The notes under the pieces were generated by a model. The model was not told where the DNA came from, searched no databases, and saw only the letters and a program-made list of their open reading frames with translations. DNA of 5,567 nucleotides, taken from NCBI GenBank assembly GCA_019348475.1, contig JAHWJJ010000330.1:1-5567 (forward strand), in the 5' to 3' direction. Positions 1 through 5,567 of the stretch are shown piece after piece (within the stretch, counting starts at the first letter, position 1; the number at the start of each line of letters is the position of its first letter). Source of the stretch: Gemmatimonadota bacterium. Its GTDB lineage: Bacteria > Gemmatimonadota > Gemmatimonadetes > Longimicrobiales > Longimicrobiaceae. The position numbers and the translations under genes were made by a program.

Positions 1-54
1 CCGGCCGCTGCCGGTCACGAGTTTCTTCACCTTCGTCGAAGCGTAACTGTTCAC

Positions 55-63
55 TGGTATATT
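55..63 (+). promoter_or_regulatory. extended -10 promoter candidate for the NlpC/P60 gene
   Basis: TGGTATATT matches an extended -10 element: TG, one base, then TATATT, five of six against TATAAT. It stands out in otherwise GC-rich DNA. The -35 position about 17 bases upstream (GTCGAA) is poor, as is common for extended -10 promoters. Transcription would begin near base 70. A purine-rich stretch, GAGGAAGAAG at 79-88, lies between this site and the first GTG codons. This is inferred from the motif only. Confidence 0.5.
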
Positions 64-101
64 ACGCTGTCCGCCTGCGAGGAAGAAGACCCCGCGGGCG
101 T

Positions 102-803
102 GTGCCATCAAGATTGCCGTCCGTCCCCGCGCCCTTCGAGGGACGGGTGGACCAGGCGTGGCTGGCCGCGGCGCGGGCCGACACGGCGCCGGACCTGCTG
201 GCGGTGGCCCTGCAGTACGTGCACGGCGCCCCGCGGCGGCGCGACCCGTCGGGCCGGCGCCTGGCCGGCGACGCGCACTACGGGCCCGTGCGGCGGGACG
301 GCGGGCGCGATGAGGGGTCCGACTTCAACGACTACCTGGGACGGCGCTGGCGGCACCCGGACGGGGTAGACCGGCCGGAGTGGGCGCAGCGGGGAAGCCT
401 GGACTGCTCCGGGTTTGTGCGGATGGTGTTCGGCTACCGCGGCGGACTTCCGATGGCGCGTGCCGCCGGCGGGCCGCAGGCGCTCCCCCGCCGCGCGCAC
501 CAGATGGCCGACGCCGCGCCCGGGCTGGTGCTGGCGGCGGACACGGCGGCGCCGCCGGCGCCCCTGCACGCGCTGGCCCCGGGCGACCTGGTGTTCTTCG
601 ACGCCGCGGCCGACGACGGGGCGCGCATCGACCACGTGGGCATCTACCTGGGCGTGGATTCAGGCGGGCGCCGCCGCTTTCTCTCCAGCCGCAAGGGCGC
701 CGACGGCCCCACGATGGGCGACACCGGCGGCCGCTCGCTGCTGGACGCGGTGGATGGCCGCGGCCTGTACGCGCGCGCCTTTCGCGCGGCGCGGCGGCTG
801 TAG
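102..803 (+). CDS. NlpC/P60 (C40) family cysteine peptidase
   Basis: Predicted 233-residue protein of the NlpC/P60 fold. These enzymes usually cleave gamma-D-glutamyl-diaminopimelate or related bonds in peptidoglycan peptides; the substrate here is unknown. The nucleophile motif SLDCSGFVRMVF gives Cys102. LAPGDLVFFD (about 158-167) is the usual strand before the histidine, and RIDHVGIYLG gives His178. Residues 30-100, including HYGP and DFNDYLG, form an N-terminal segment that I recall from C40 proteins of high-GC bacteria. The usual third active-site position falls in FLSSRKG, where Ser195 stands in place of His. Start: GTG at 102 is the longest form compatible with the promoter. GTG at 147, preceded by GAGGG with 4 bases between, has the better ribosome site and would give 218 residues. 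The frame is open to the window's left edge, but its translation there does not look like protein. I see no signal peptide or membrane segment. It appears monocistronic, with a strong terminator 60 bases downstream. Confidence 0.85.
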   Translation: MPSRLPSVPAPFEGRVDQAWLAAARADTAPDLLAVALQYVHGAPRRRDPSGRRLAGDAHYGPVRRDGGRDEGSDFNDYLGRRWRHPDGVDRPEWAQRGSLDCSGFVRMVFGYRGGLPMARAAGGPQALPRRAHQMADAAPGLVLAADTAAPPAPLHALAPGDLVFFDAAADDGARIDHVGIYLGVDSGGRRRFLSSRKGADGPTMGDTGGRSLLDAVDGRGLYARAFRAARRL

Positions 804-864
804 CCGGCGGCCTGGGCAGGGCCGGACGGCGCCTCACGCGGGGGGGCGGAAAGGGCCCCGCGCG

Positions 865-913
865 AATCAGCAGCGCCCGCGGACGAGCTCTGGCGGGCCC
901 TGCTGATTTTTTT
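865..913 (+). terminator. strong intrinsic terminator after the peptidase gene
   Basis: A 16-bp stem is formed by 865-880 and 893-908 with a single C-C mismatch (874/899). The loop is 12 bases (881-892), and a run of seven T follows at 907-913, the first two of which pair with the A's opening the stem. It has the orientation of a plus-strand rho-independent terminator. It ends only 29 bases before the next start codon, so it could also act as a leader attenuator for the oxidase gene. Confidence 0.9.
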
Positions 914-942
914 CATGCACCAGCCTCTTCGAGCGGAGAACG

Positions 943-2232
943 ATGGCGGAGCGTCCGAGCGCGCTGGGAAGGCAGTCCGAGATCTACCTGGCGGGGGTGG
1001 CGGGAAACACGCCCACGGTGCCGGTGGATTCCGCGCGGCTCGAGGCGGCCGCAAACGAGGCGATGACGGAGGAGGCGTACGCCTACGTGGCCGGCGGGGC
1101 AGGGTCGGAGAGCACCGTGCGTGAGAACCGCGCGGCGTTCGAGCGCTGGCGCATCGTGCCGCGGATGCTGCGGGACGTGTCGGCGCGGGACACGTCGGTG
1201 GAGCTGTTCGGCGAGCGGCTGCCGGCGCCGGTGCTGCTGTCGCCGATCGGGGTGCTGGAGATGGCGCACCCGGACGCGGACGTGGCGGTCGCGTCCGCGG
1301 CGGCGGAATCCGGCATCCCCTTCATCTTCTCCTCGCAGGCGTCGCGGCCCATGGAGGAGTGCCCGTCCGTGATGGGCGGTGCGCCCCGCTGGTTCCAGCT
1401 GTACTGGAGCAAGAGCGACGCGCTGGTGGAGAGCTTCGTCCGCCGCGCGGAGGCGTGCGGGTGCTCCGCCATCGTCGTCACGCTGGACACCACCATGCTG
1501 GGGTGGCGCGCGCGGGACCTGGACCTGGGCTACCTCCCCTTCCTGCGGGGGAAGGGGATCGCGCAGTACCTGTCGGACCCCGTCTTCGCCGAGTCGCTGC
1601 GGGGGCCGCTCCCGGAGGGCCCCGCGGCCGGCGCGAGGCGCACCATCAACCTGTCGTCGCTGCGGACGTTCGCGGAGCTGACGCGCTCGCACCCGGGCGG
1701 ATTCTGGAAGAACGTGCGGCGCGCGGAGCCGCTGCGGGCGGTGCAGCAGTTCATCGGCACCTACTCGCGCCCCTCCCTGACCTGGGACGAGCTCCCGTTC
1801 CTCCGCTCACGAACGAAGCTGCCGATCGTGCTGAAGGGCATCCTGCACCCGGACGATGCGCGGCGGGCGGCGGATTGCGGGATGGACGGCATCATCGTCA
1901 GCAACCACGGCGGACGGCAGGTGGACGGCGCGGTCGCCTCGCTGGACGCGCTGCCGGGGGTGGTGGATGCGGTGGGCGGGCGAATGCCGGTGCTGATGGA
2001 CAGCGGCATCCGCGGCGGCGCGGACGTGTTCAAGGCGGTTGCGCTGGGCGCGCGGGCCGTGTGCCTGGGGCGCCCGTACGTGTACGGCCTGGCGCTCGCG
2101 GGCGCCGAGGGCGTGGGAGAGGTGATCCGCAACCTGCTGGCCGAATTCGAGCTGACGATGGGCCTGGCCGGCTGCCGCTCGCTCGCGGAGGTTACCCGCG
2201 AGTCGCTGGCGGGCCCTCACCCGCTGGTCTGA
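943..2232 (+). CDS. FMN-dependent alpha-hydroxy-acid oxidising protein, lactate 2-monooxygenase type
   Basis: 429-residue member of the glycolate oxidase / L-lactate dehydrogenase / lactate monooxygenase family. It oxidises an L-2-hydroxy acid to a 2-keto acid using FMN in a TIM barrel and is probably cytoplasmic. Aligned by eye to spinach glycolate oxidase, all key residues are present: Tyr48 (Y24), Tyr154 in FQLY (Y129), Asp182 (D157), Arg189 (R164), Lys298 in VLKGI (K230), catalytic His322 in SNHGGRQ (H254) and Arg325 (R257). The FMN-phosphate segments DSGIRGG (353-359) and GRP (376-378) are also there. The N-terminal EIYLAGVAG, the GWRARDL and PFLRG segments and [12 protein letters not shown] resemble mycobacterial lactate 2-monooxygenase more than glycolate oxidase. 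The stretch between Arg189 and Lys298 is long. ATG at 943 follows GGAG with 4 bases between. Whether the substrate is lactate, and whether the enzyme is an oxidase or a monooxygenase, cannot be read from sequence. Confidence 0.92.
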   Translation: MAERPSALGRQSEIYLAGVAGNTPTVPVDSARLEAAANEAMTEEAYAYVAGGAGSESTVRENRAAFERWRIVPRMLRDVSARDTSVELFGERLPAPVLLSPIGVLEMAHPDADVAVASAAAESGIPFIFSSQASRPMEECPSVMGGAPRWFQLYWSKSDALVESFVRRAEACGCSAIVVTLDTTMLGWRARDLDLGYLPFLRGKGIAQYLSDPVFAESLRGPLPEGPAAGARRTINLSSLRTFAELTRSHPGGFWKNVRRAEPLRAVQQFIGTYSRPSLTWDELPFLRSRTKLPIVLKGILHPDDARRAADCGMDGIIVSNHGGRQVDGAVASLDALPGVVDAVGGRMPVLMDSGIRGGADVFKAVALGARAVCLGRPYVYGLALAGAEGVGEVIRNLLAEFELTMGLAGCRSLAEVTRESLAGPHPLV

Positions 2233-2281
2233 TCCGGATTCTGGGTCTGGTGTGCACTGGGAGTTCTACTGCGGGTCTCAC

Positions 2282-2308
2282 GCGGAGGGCGCGGAGGACG
2301 CGGAGAAC
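2282..2308 (+). repeat. three tandem 9-bp units, GCGGAGRRC
   Basis: The units are GCGGAGGGC (2282-2290), GCGGAGGAC (2291-2299) and GCGGAGAAC (2300-2308), directly abutting. The last unit, with three bases before it, forms the left arm of the hairpin at 2297-2330. The stretch lies in the convergent intergenic gap, where no gene is expected. I recall related GCGGAG-type dispersed repeats in intergenic DNA of several environmental bacteria; that is memory, not a search. Confidence 0.8.
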
Positions 2309-2330
2309 AGATGAGGGGGTTCTCCGCGTC
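2297..2330. repeat. perfect 12-bp hairpin in the convergent gap
   Basis: GACGCGGAGAAC (2297-2308) and its exact reverse complement (2319-2330) enclose a 10-base loop, 2309-2318. Neither side is followed by a T run, so it is not a canonical intrinsic terminator for either converging gene. It could still block RNA 3' exonucleases or mark a dispersed palindromic element. It lies between the oxidase stop (2232) and the sigma-factor stop (2406). Confidence 0.75.
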
Positions 2331-2360
2331 ATCCGGCCCTCCCCGCGAAGCGACGCCCCC

Positions 2361-2400
2361 TTCACCCGTTCACCCGTTCACCCCTTCACCCCTTCACTCC
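2361..2400 (+). repeat. five tandem 8-bp units, TTCACCCS
   Basis: TTCACCCG twice, TTCACCCC twice and TTCACTCC once, in perfect 8-base register, fading into ATCACCTA. The array ends five bases from the stop codon of the minus-strand sigma-factor gene, so it would be transcribed as its 3' untranslated tail (GGGTGAAC-type units). No function can be assigned. Confidence 0.85.
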
Positions 2401-2405
2401 ATCAC

Positions 2406-2993
2406 CTACACCCGGTCCCGCAGCAGCTCCTGCAGCGCCTCCCGCGCGCGCATCACCCGCATCTTGAGCGCGGAAACGCCGGCGTCCAGCATCTCGGCCA
2501 TCTCCTCGTAGCTGCGGCCTTCCACGTGCTTGAGCAGGAACGCCTCACGCTGGGCCTCGGGAAGGCGGCCGAGGGCTTCGGCCACCACCTTGCCCAGCTC
2601 GTTGCGGTCCAGGGTGCGGCCGGGGTCGTCGGACGGGGGGGCGGCGTGGGGGCCGTCGTCCAGCAGCGGCACGTCGCGCCGGCGCCGGCTCTTGAGGTAG
2701 TCCTTGCACCGGTTGCGCAGGATGCGGAAAAGCCACGCCGCAAAGCGCTCGGGGTCGCAGGTGCCCAGGCGCGTGTACGCCTTGACCAGCGAGTCCTGGA
2801 CCAGGTCCGCGGCGGCGTCGGAATCGCCCACCATGCCGTACGCGTGGCGGAACATGGTTTCCTGGTAGCGGTGCACCAGCACCTGGTACCGGCCGGCGTC
2901 GCCGGACAGCACCCGCCGCACGTCTTCCGCGTCACTTTCGGCCTGCAAAAGCCCCCCGTCCCCCGGTGAATCCGGCTCACCACGACCCCTCAC
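2406..2993 (-). CDS. ECF-type (sigma-70 family, group 4) RNA polymerase sigma factor
   Basis: About 195 residues from a GTG at 2993. It should direct RNA polymerase to a specific set of promoters. Region 2 spans roughly residues 34-106, from RYQVLVHRYQETMFRHAYGMV through DAADLVQDSLVKAYTRL and WLFRILRNRCKDYLKSRRRR. A short acidic, proline-rich linker follows, then region 4 at about 139-191 (LGRLPEAQREAFLLKHVEGRSYEEMAEMLDAGVSALKMRVMRAREAL), the helix-turn-helix that contacts the -35 element. There is no sigma region 3 and no C-terminal extension, which fits the ECF group. The start is uncertain: GTG 2993 has no clear ribosome site, TTG 2948 is preceded by a G-rich run, and longer forms would run into the citrate synthase gene. 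It is transcribed divergently from citrate synthase and convergently with the oxidase. No anti-sigma gene is adjacent within the window, so its signal is unknown. Confidence 0.9.
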   Translation of the reverse strand: MRGRGEPDSPGDGGLLQAESDAEDVRRVLSGDAGRYQVLVHRYQETMFRHAYGMVGDSDAAADLVQDSLVKAYTRLGTCDPERFAAWLFRILRNRCKDYLKSRRRRDVPLLDDGPHAAPPSDDPGRTLDRNELGKVVAEALGRLPEAQREAFLLKHVEGRSYEEMAEMLDAGVSALKMRVMRAREALQELLRDRV

Positions 2994-3012
2994 GGACCGC
3001 CCGCGCGCCCGC

Positions 3013-3041
3013 TTGCGGGTGGCCGGGGCCGTGGCTATGTT
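3013..3041 (+). promoter_or_regulatory. candidate sigma-70 promoter for citrate synthase
   Basis: TTGCGG (3013-3018) and TATGTT (3036-3041) are separated by 17 bases, matching three and four of six consensus positions. Transcription would start near 3048, giving a leader of about 95 bases before the ATG at 3142. The leader contains a start-stop ATGTAG at 3108-3113. The site lies in the 148-base divergent gap with the sigma-factor gene. I could not pick a convincing promoter for the minus strand in the same gap. Confidence 0.4.
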
Positions 3042-3141
3042 GGCCGCGCTTCTGGCCCGGACCGTGCGGCAGGCAACCGCCGCGCCGCCGGTCCCGGGGC
3101 CGGAAAAATGTAGTCTCGCAAACGCGTCCGAGAAAGTCGAA

Positions 3142-4275
3142 ATGGCTGCCAAGGGTCTCGAAGGGGTCGTCGTCGCACAGTCCAGGCTGAGCGACATCAA
3201 CGGCGAGGTGGGGGAGCTGATCTACGCGGGGTACGAAATCGACGACCTCGCTCGCAACACCACCTTCGAAGAAGTGTGCTACCTGCTGTGGAACGGGCAG
3301 CTGCCCAACCGCCAGCAACTGGACGAGATCCGCGGGCACCTGCAGCGCCACAGCGTGCTGCGCCCGGAGGTGCTGGACATGCTCCGCGCCTATCCGAAGG
3401 ACGCGGACCCCATGGCCGCCGTGCGCACGGCCGTGAGCGCGCTGGCGATGTTCGATCCCGACGCCGACGACATCAGCGCCGACTCGGTGCGGCACAAGGC
3501 GCTGTTCCTTACGGCGCAGACGCCCACCATCGTGGCCGCGTACGACCGCATCCGCAACGGAAAGGAGCCGCTTCAGCCCAGGGAGGGGCTGGGGTTCGCG
3601 GCCAACTTTCTGTACATGCTGAACGGCGAGGTGGCCAACCACACCCGCTGCCGCACCATGGACGTGGCGCTCGTTCTCCACGCCGAGCACGGGATGAACG
3701 CCAGCACGTTCGCGGCGCGCGTCACGGCGGGCACCCTTTCCGACGTCTACTCCGCGATCACCTCCGCCATCGGCACCCTGAAGGGGCCCAGCCACGGCGG
3801 CGCGAACGTGGAGGTGATGAACATGCTGCGCGAGATCGACGAGAGCGGCCAGGATCCGGCCGAGTGGGTGCGCGGCGCGCTCGCCGGCGGCAAGAAGATC
3901 ATGGGCTTCGGACACCGCGTGTACAAGGCGGTGGACCCGCGCGCCACCGTGCTCCGCGAGCTGGCCGACCAGATCATGCAGGAGGCGGGCGAAACCCGCT
4001 GGCTGGACCTGTCGGACCGCATCCGCGCGGTGATGGCCGAGGAGATGGAGGCCCGGGGAAAGAAGATCTACCCCAACGTGGACTTCTTCAGCGCCTCGGT
4101 CTACAGCACGCTTGGCATCGCGATGGACCTGTTCACCGCCGTCTTCGCCATCGCGCGCATGCCGGGGTGGACGGCGCACCTGATGGAGCAGTACGCCGAC
4201 AACCGGCTCATCCGCCCGGGGTCCGACTACCTGGGCCCGCGCGGCCTCAAGGTGACGCCCCTGGACCAGCGCTGA
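3142..4275 (+). CDS. gltA: citrate synthase
   Basis: 377-residue enzyme that condenses acetyl-CoA and oxaloacetate to citrate, the entry step of the TCA cycle. Catalytic residues are visible: His218 in GPSHGGAN, His258 in GFGHRVYK and Asp314 in NVDFFSASVY. Substrate-binding arginines are seen in DPRA (Arg267) and NRLIRPGSDYLGP (Arg355, Arg358). The length fits the short citrate synthase / 2-methylcitrate synthase type (as in Bacillus CitZ) rather than the roughly 430-residue E. coli GltA. A 2-methylcitrate synthase (prpC) is therefore an alternative, but the isocitrate dehydrogenase gene next door favours citrate synthase. The start ATG at 3142 follows GAGAAAG with 5 bases between and begins MAAKGLEGVVVAQS, where family homology starts. 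An upstream TTG at 3013 in the same frame would add 43 residues lying over the likely promoter. A terminator follows at 4302-4337. Confidence 0.93.
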   Translation: MAAKGLEGVVVAQSRLSDINGEVGELIYAGYEIDDLARNTTFEEVCYLLWNGQLPNRQQLDEIRGHLQRHSVLRPEVLDMLRAYPKDADPMAAVRTAVSALAMFDPDADDISADSVRHKALFLTAQTPTIVAAYDRIRNGKEPLQPREGLGFAANFLYMLNGEVANHTRCRTMDVALVLHAEHGMNASTFAARVTAGTLSDVYSAITSAIGTLKGPSHGGANVEVMNMLREIDESGQDPAEWVRGALAGGKKIMGFGHRVYKAVDPRATVLRELADQIMQEAGETRWLDLSDRIRAVMAEEMEARGKKIYPNVDFFSASVYSTLGIAMDLFTAVFAIARMPGWTAHLMEQYADNRLIRPGSDYLGPRGLKVTPLDQR

Positions 4276-4301
4276 CGCACCGGCGGGACGAACGCGCATT
4301 C

Positions 4302-4337
4302 GGGGCGCGGCGGGCACCCCGCCGCGCCTCTGTTTTT
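4302..4337 (+). terminator. intrinsic terminator after citrate synthase
   Basis: A perfect 11-bp GC stem is formed by 4304-4314 and 4318-4328, extendable outward by a G-U and a G-C pair. The loop is tight, CAC or GCACC if the last pair opens. Five T follow at 4333-4337, after TCTG. It begins 26 bases past the citrate synthase stop and should end most transcription before the repeat element and the isocitrate dehydrogenase gene. Confidence 0.85.
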
Positions 4338-4344
4338 CAGGAGC

Positions 4345-4549
4345 GAGGATCAAGGGTCAAGGTTCAAGTGCCCAGGACCGAGTACCGAGTACCGAGGTAC
4401 CGAGTGCCGAGTGACTGGTCTTCGATTCCCCACGACAGGCACCTGGCACCTGGCACCTGGCACCTGGCACCTGGCACTCGGCACTCGGCACTCGGCACTT
4501 GGCACTTGGCACTCGGCACTTGGCACCTGGCACTTGACCCTTGAACCTG
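4345..4549. repeat. 205-bp foldback element made of inverted arrays of 7-bp units
   Basis: The left arm, 4345-4415, is ten head-to-tail heptamers of the form RAGNNNC: GAGGATC, AAGGGTC, AAGGTTC, AAGTGCC, CAGGACC, GAGTACC twice, GAGGTACC with one extra base, GAGTGCC and GAGTGAC. A 22-base unique spacer follows at 4416-4437. The right arm, 4438-4549, is sixteen heptamers that are the reverse complement of the same family. The outer units also correspond: AAGGGTC at 4352-4358 matches GACCCTT at 4536-4542. The element fills most of the 333-base gap between citrate synthase and isocitrate dehydrogenase (4276-4608). It contains no credible gene. Confidence 0.85.
4438..4535 (+). repeat. fourteen perfect tandem GGCACYY heptamers
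   Basis: This is the regular core of the right arm: 98 bases, exactly 14 x 7, with no insertion. Five GGCACCT come first, then three GGCACTC, two GGCACTT, and single GGCACTC, GGCACTT, GGCACCT and GGCACTT. Only the last two bases of the unit vary, always C or T. Identical variants cluster, as expected from slippage or unequal exchange. Confidence 0.95.
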
Positions 4550-4558
4550 CCCTTCACC

Positions 4559-4570
4559 GCGCTTCGGCGC
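4559..4570 (+). other. small UUCG tetraloop hairpin in the icd leader
   Basis: GCGC-TTCG-GCGC forms a 4-bp stem closed by C(UUCG)G, an exceptionally stable RNA tetraloop. It lies 38 bases ahead of the isocitrate dehydrogenase ATG and just after the foldback element. No T run follows, so it is not a terminator. The rest of 4571-4608 shows neither a clear promoter nor a ribosome site. Confidence 0.45.
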
Positions 4571-4608
4571 CTGAACGTCATCCATCCCTTTACCCGGTTC
4601 CTGACCCC

Positions 4609-5567
4609 ATGAGCGACTGGCGGCCCAGCGCCCCGCAGGACGGCGCGCGCATCGAAATTCGCGGCGGAACGCTGAACGTCCCCGACAACCCCGTGCTCCC
4701 CTTCATCGAGGGCGACGGTACGGGCCCCGACATCTGGGCGGCCTCGCAGCCCGTCTTCGACGCCGCGGTGGAAAAGGCGTACGGCGGATCGCGGCGCATC
4801 CACTGGATGGAGGTGCTGGCGGGGGAAAAGGCGTTCAACCGGACGGGCGACTGGCTCCCTGCCGCCACCCTGGACGCGTTTCGCGAGTACCTGGTCGGCA
4901 TCAAGGGACCGCTCACCACGCCGGTGGGCGGCGGCATCCGCTCGCTCAACGTGGCGCTGCGCCAGGTGCTGGACCTGTACGCCTGCGTGCGCCCCGTCCG
5001 CTGGTTCGAGGGCGTCCCCAGCCCCGTCAAGCGCCCGGGCGAGGTGGACATGACCATCTTCCGCGAGAACACGGAAGACATCTACGCGGGGATCGAGTTC
5101 GAGGAGGGCACGGACGACGCGGCGACCTTCCGCCGGCTGATGGAGGAGAACTTCGCCGGGCGGTTCCGCAAGGTGCGCTTTCCCGAGTCGTCCGGCTTCG
5201 GCATCAAGCCGGTCAGCCGCGAGGGGACGGAGCGGCTGGTGCGCGCCGCCATCGAGCACGCGCTGCGGCACGGCCGCAAGGCCGTCACGCTGGTGCACAA
5301 GGGGAACATCATGAAGTTCACCGAGGGCGCCTTCAAGACGTGGGGATACGAGCTGGCGCAGCGCGAGTTCGGCGCGGTGGCCTACGAGGGCGGCCCGTGG
5401 CAGGTGATCGAGCGGGACGGCCGGCAGGTGATCGTCAACGACGTGATCGCCGACGCCTTTCTGCAGCAGATCCTGACGCGGCCGAAGGAGTACGACGTGA
5501 TCGCCACGCTGAACCTGAACGGCGACTACATCTCCGACGCCCTGGCGGCGCAGGTGGGCGGCATCGG
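4609..5567 (+). CDS. icd: NADP-type isocitrate dehydrogenase, 3' end beyond the window
   Basis: The first 319 codons are present; about 100 residues are missing compared with the 416-residue E. coli enzyme. It oxidatively decarboxylates isocitrate to 2-oxoglutarate. The protein tracks E. coli Icd almost without gaps: [79 protein letters not shown] and [19 protein letters not shown]. Active-site residues are present, at mostly one less than E. coli numbering: Ser112 (phosphorylated by AceK in E. coli), Asn114, Arg118, Arg128, Arg152, Tyr159, Lys231, and metal ligands Asp282, Asp306 and Asp310. The residues that decide NADP over NAD lie past the window end, so cofactor choice is inferred from overall similarity. 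The start ATG at 4609 fits the family N-terminus, but no Shine-Dalgarno sequence precedes it (TTCCTGACCCC). Confidence 0.95.
   Translation, partial: MSDWRPSAPQDGARIEIRGGTLNVPDNPVLPFIEGDGTGPDIWAASQPVFDAAVEKAYGGSRRIHWMEVLAGEKAFNRTGDWLPAATLDAFREYLVGIKGPLTTPVGGGIRSLNVALRQVLDLYACVRPVRWFEGVPSPVKRPGEVDMTIFRENTEDIYAGIEFEEGTDDAATFRRLMEENFAGRFRKVRFPESSGFGIKPVSREGTERLVRAAIEHALRHGRKAVTLVHKGNIMKFTEGAFKTWGYELAQREFGAVAYEGGPWQVIERDGRQVIVNDVIADAFLQQILTRPKEYDVIATLNLNGDYISDALAAQVGGI

Noticed and set aside
27..41. Short CTTCG-T-CGAAG palindrome upstream of the first gene
   Set aside because: Five-base arms with a one-base loop cannot form a good hairpin, and such matches are frequent by chance.
1359..2969. 536-codon plus-strand open frame crossing the oxidase gene and the sigma-factor gene
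   Set aside because: Out-of-frame shadow in high-GC DNA: it crosses a real gene in another frame, an intergenic region and an antisense gene, with Arg/Gly/Ala-rich low-complexity translation.
3108..3113. Start-stop mini-frame ATGTAG in the citrate synthase leader
   Set aside because: It has only a weak GGAAAA before it and can occur by chance; there is no further sign of translational control.
3013..3141. N-terminal extension of citrate synthase from TTG 3013 resembling a signal peptide (MRVAGAVAMLAALLA)
   Set aside because: Citrate synthase is cytoplasmic, family homology begins at the ATG at 3142 with a ribosome site, and the extension overlies the best promoter candidate.
2994..3200. Longer sigma-factor reading frame starting at an ATG at 3200 on the minus strand
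   Set aside because: It would overlap the first 59 bases of the citrate synthase gene, and its extra 69 residues do not resemble a sigma domain.
2977..4353. 458-codon minus-strand open frame opposite citrate synthase
   Set aside because: It is the antisense shadow of a gene with clear catalytic motifs and shows no recognisable domain.
4345..4549. CRISPR array
   Set aside because: Units are 7 bp and directly abutting with no spacers, and no cas gene is present in the window.
4357..5298. 313-codon minus-strand open frame with a repetitive [14 protein letters not shown]-like N- or C-terminal stretch
   Set aside because: It runs antisense to icd, whose plus-strand protein matches E. coli Icd throughout. 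The repetitive peptide is just the heptamer DNA array read in frame.

Overview
The window is strongly GC-rich, with G or C at most third codon positions. It carries ordinary chromosomal genes separated by intergenic DNA full of short-period repeats. My best guess for the source is a soil-type, Longimicrobium-like member of the Gemmatimonadota. This rests on the GC bias, the gene types and my recollection of similar intergenic repeats there, so it is an inference. High-GC Actinobacteria or Myxococcota are not excluded.

Layout: (1) 1-99 is a leader with a good extended -10 promoter. (2) 102-803 (+) encodes an NlpC/P60 (C40) cysteine peptidase. (3) 865-913 is a textbook intrinsic terminator. (4) 943-2232 (+) encodes an FMN-dependent alpha-hydroxy-acid oxidising enzyme of the lactate 2-monooxygenase type, with all expected catalytic residues. 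(5) 2233-2405 is a convergent intergenic region with a 9-bp repeat, a perfect 12-bp hairpin and an 8-bp tandem repeat. (6) 2406-2993 (-) encodes an ECF sigma factor. (7) 2994-3141 is a divergent intergenic region with a candidate promoter. (8) 3142-4275 (+) encodes citrate synthase, followed by a terminator at 4302-4337. (9) 4276-4608 is 333 bases without a gene; most of it is a 205-bp foldback element built of 7-bp units. (10) 4609-5567 (+) is the first 319 codons of NADP-type isocitrate dehydrogenase, running off the window end.

Citrate synthase and isocitrate dehydrogenase catalyse the first and third steps of the TCA cycle, so the right half is a TCA gene cluster. A terminator and the repeat element separate the two genes, so they may be expressed independently. 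The sigma factor has no anti-sigma gene beside it in the window. The peptidase and the hydroxy-acid oxidase look like single-gene units.

I found no CRISPR array, tRNA, rRNA, insertion sequence or phage gene, and no clear new gene system. The most unusual structure is the inverted heptamer array at 4345-4549. Next come the repeat-plus-hairpin element at 2282-2330 and the terminator placed just ahead of the oxidase start codon.
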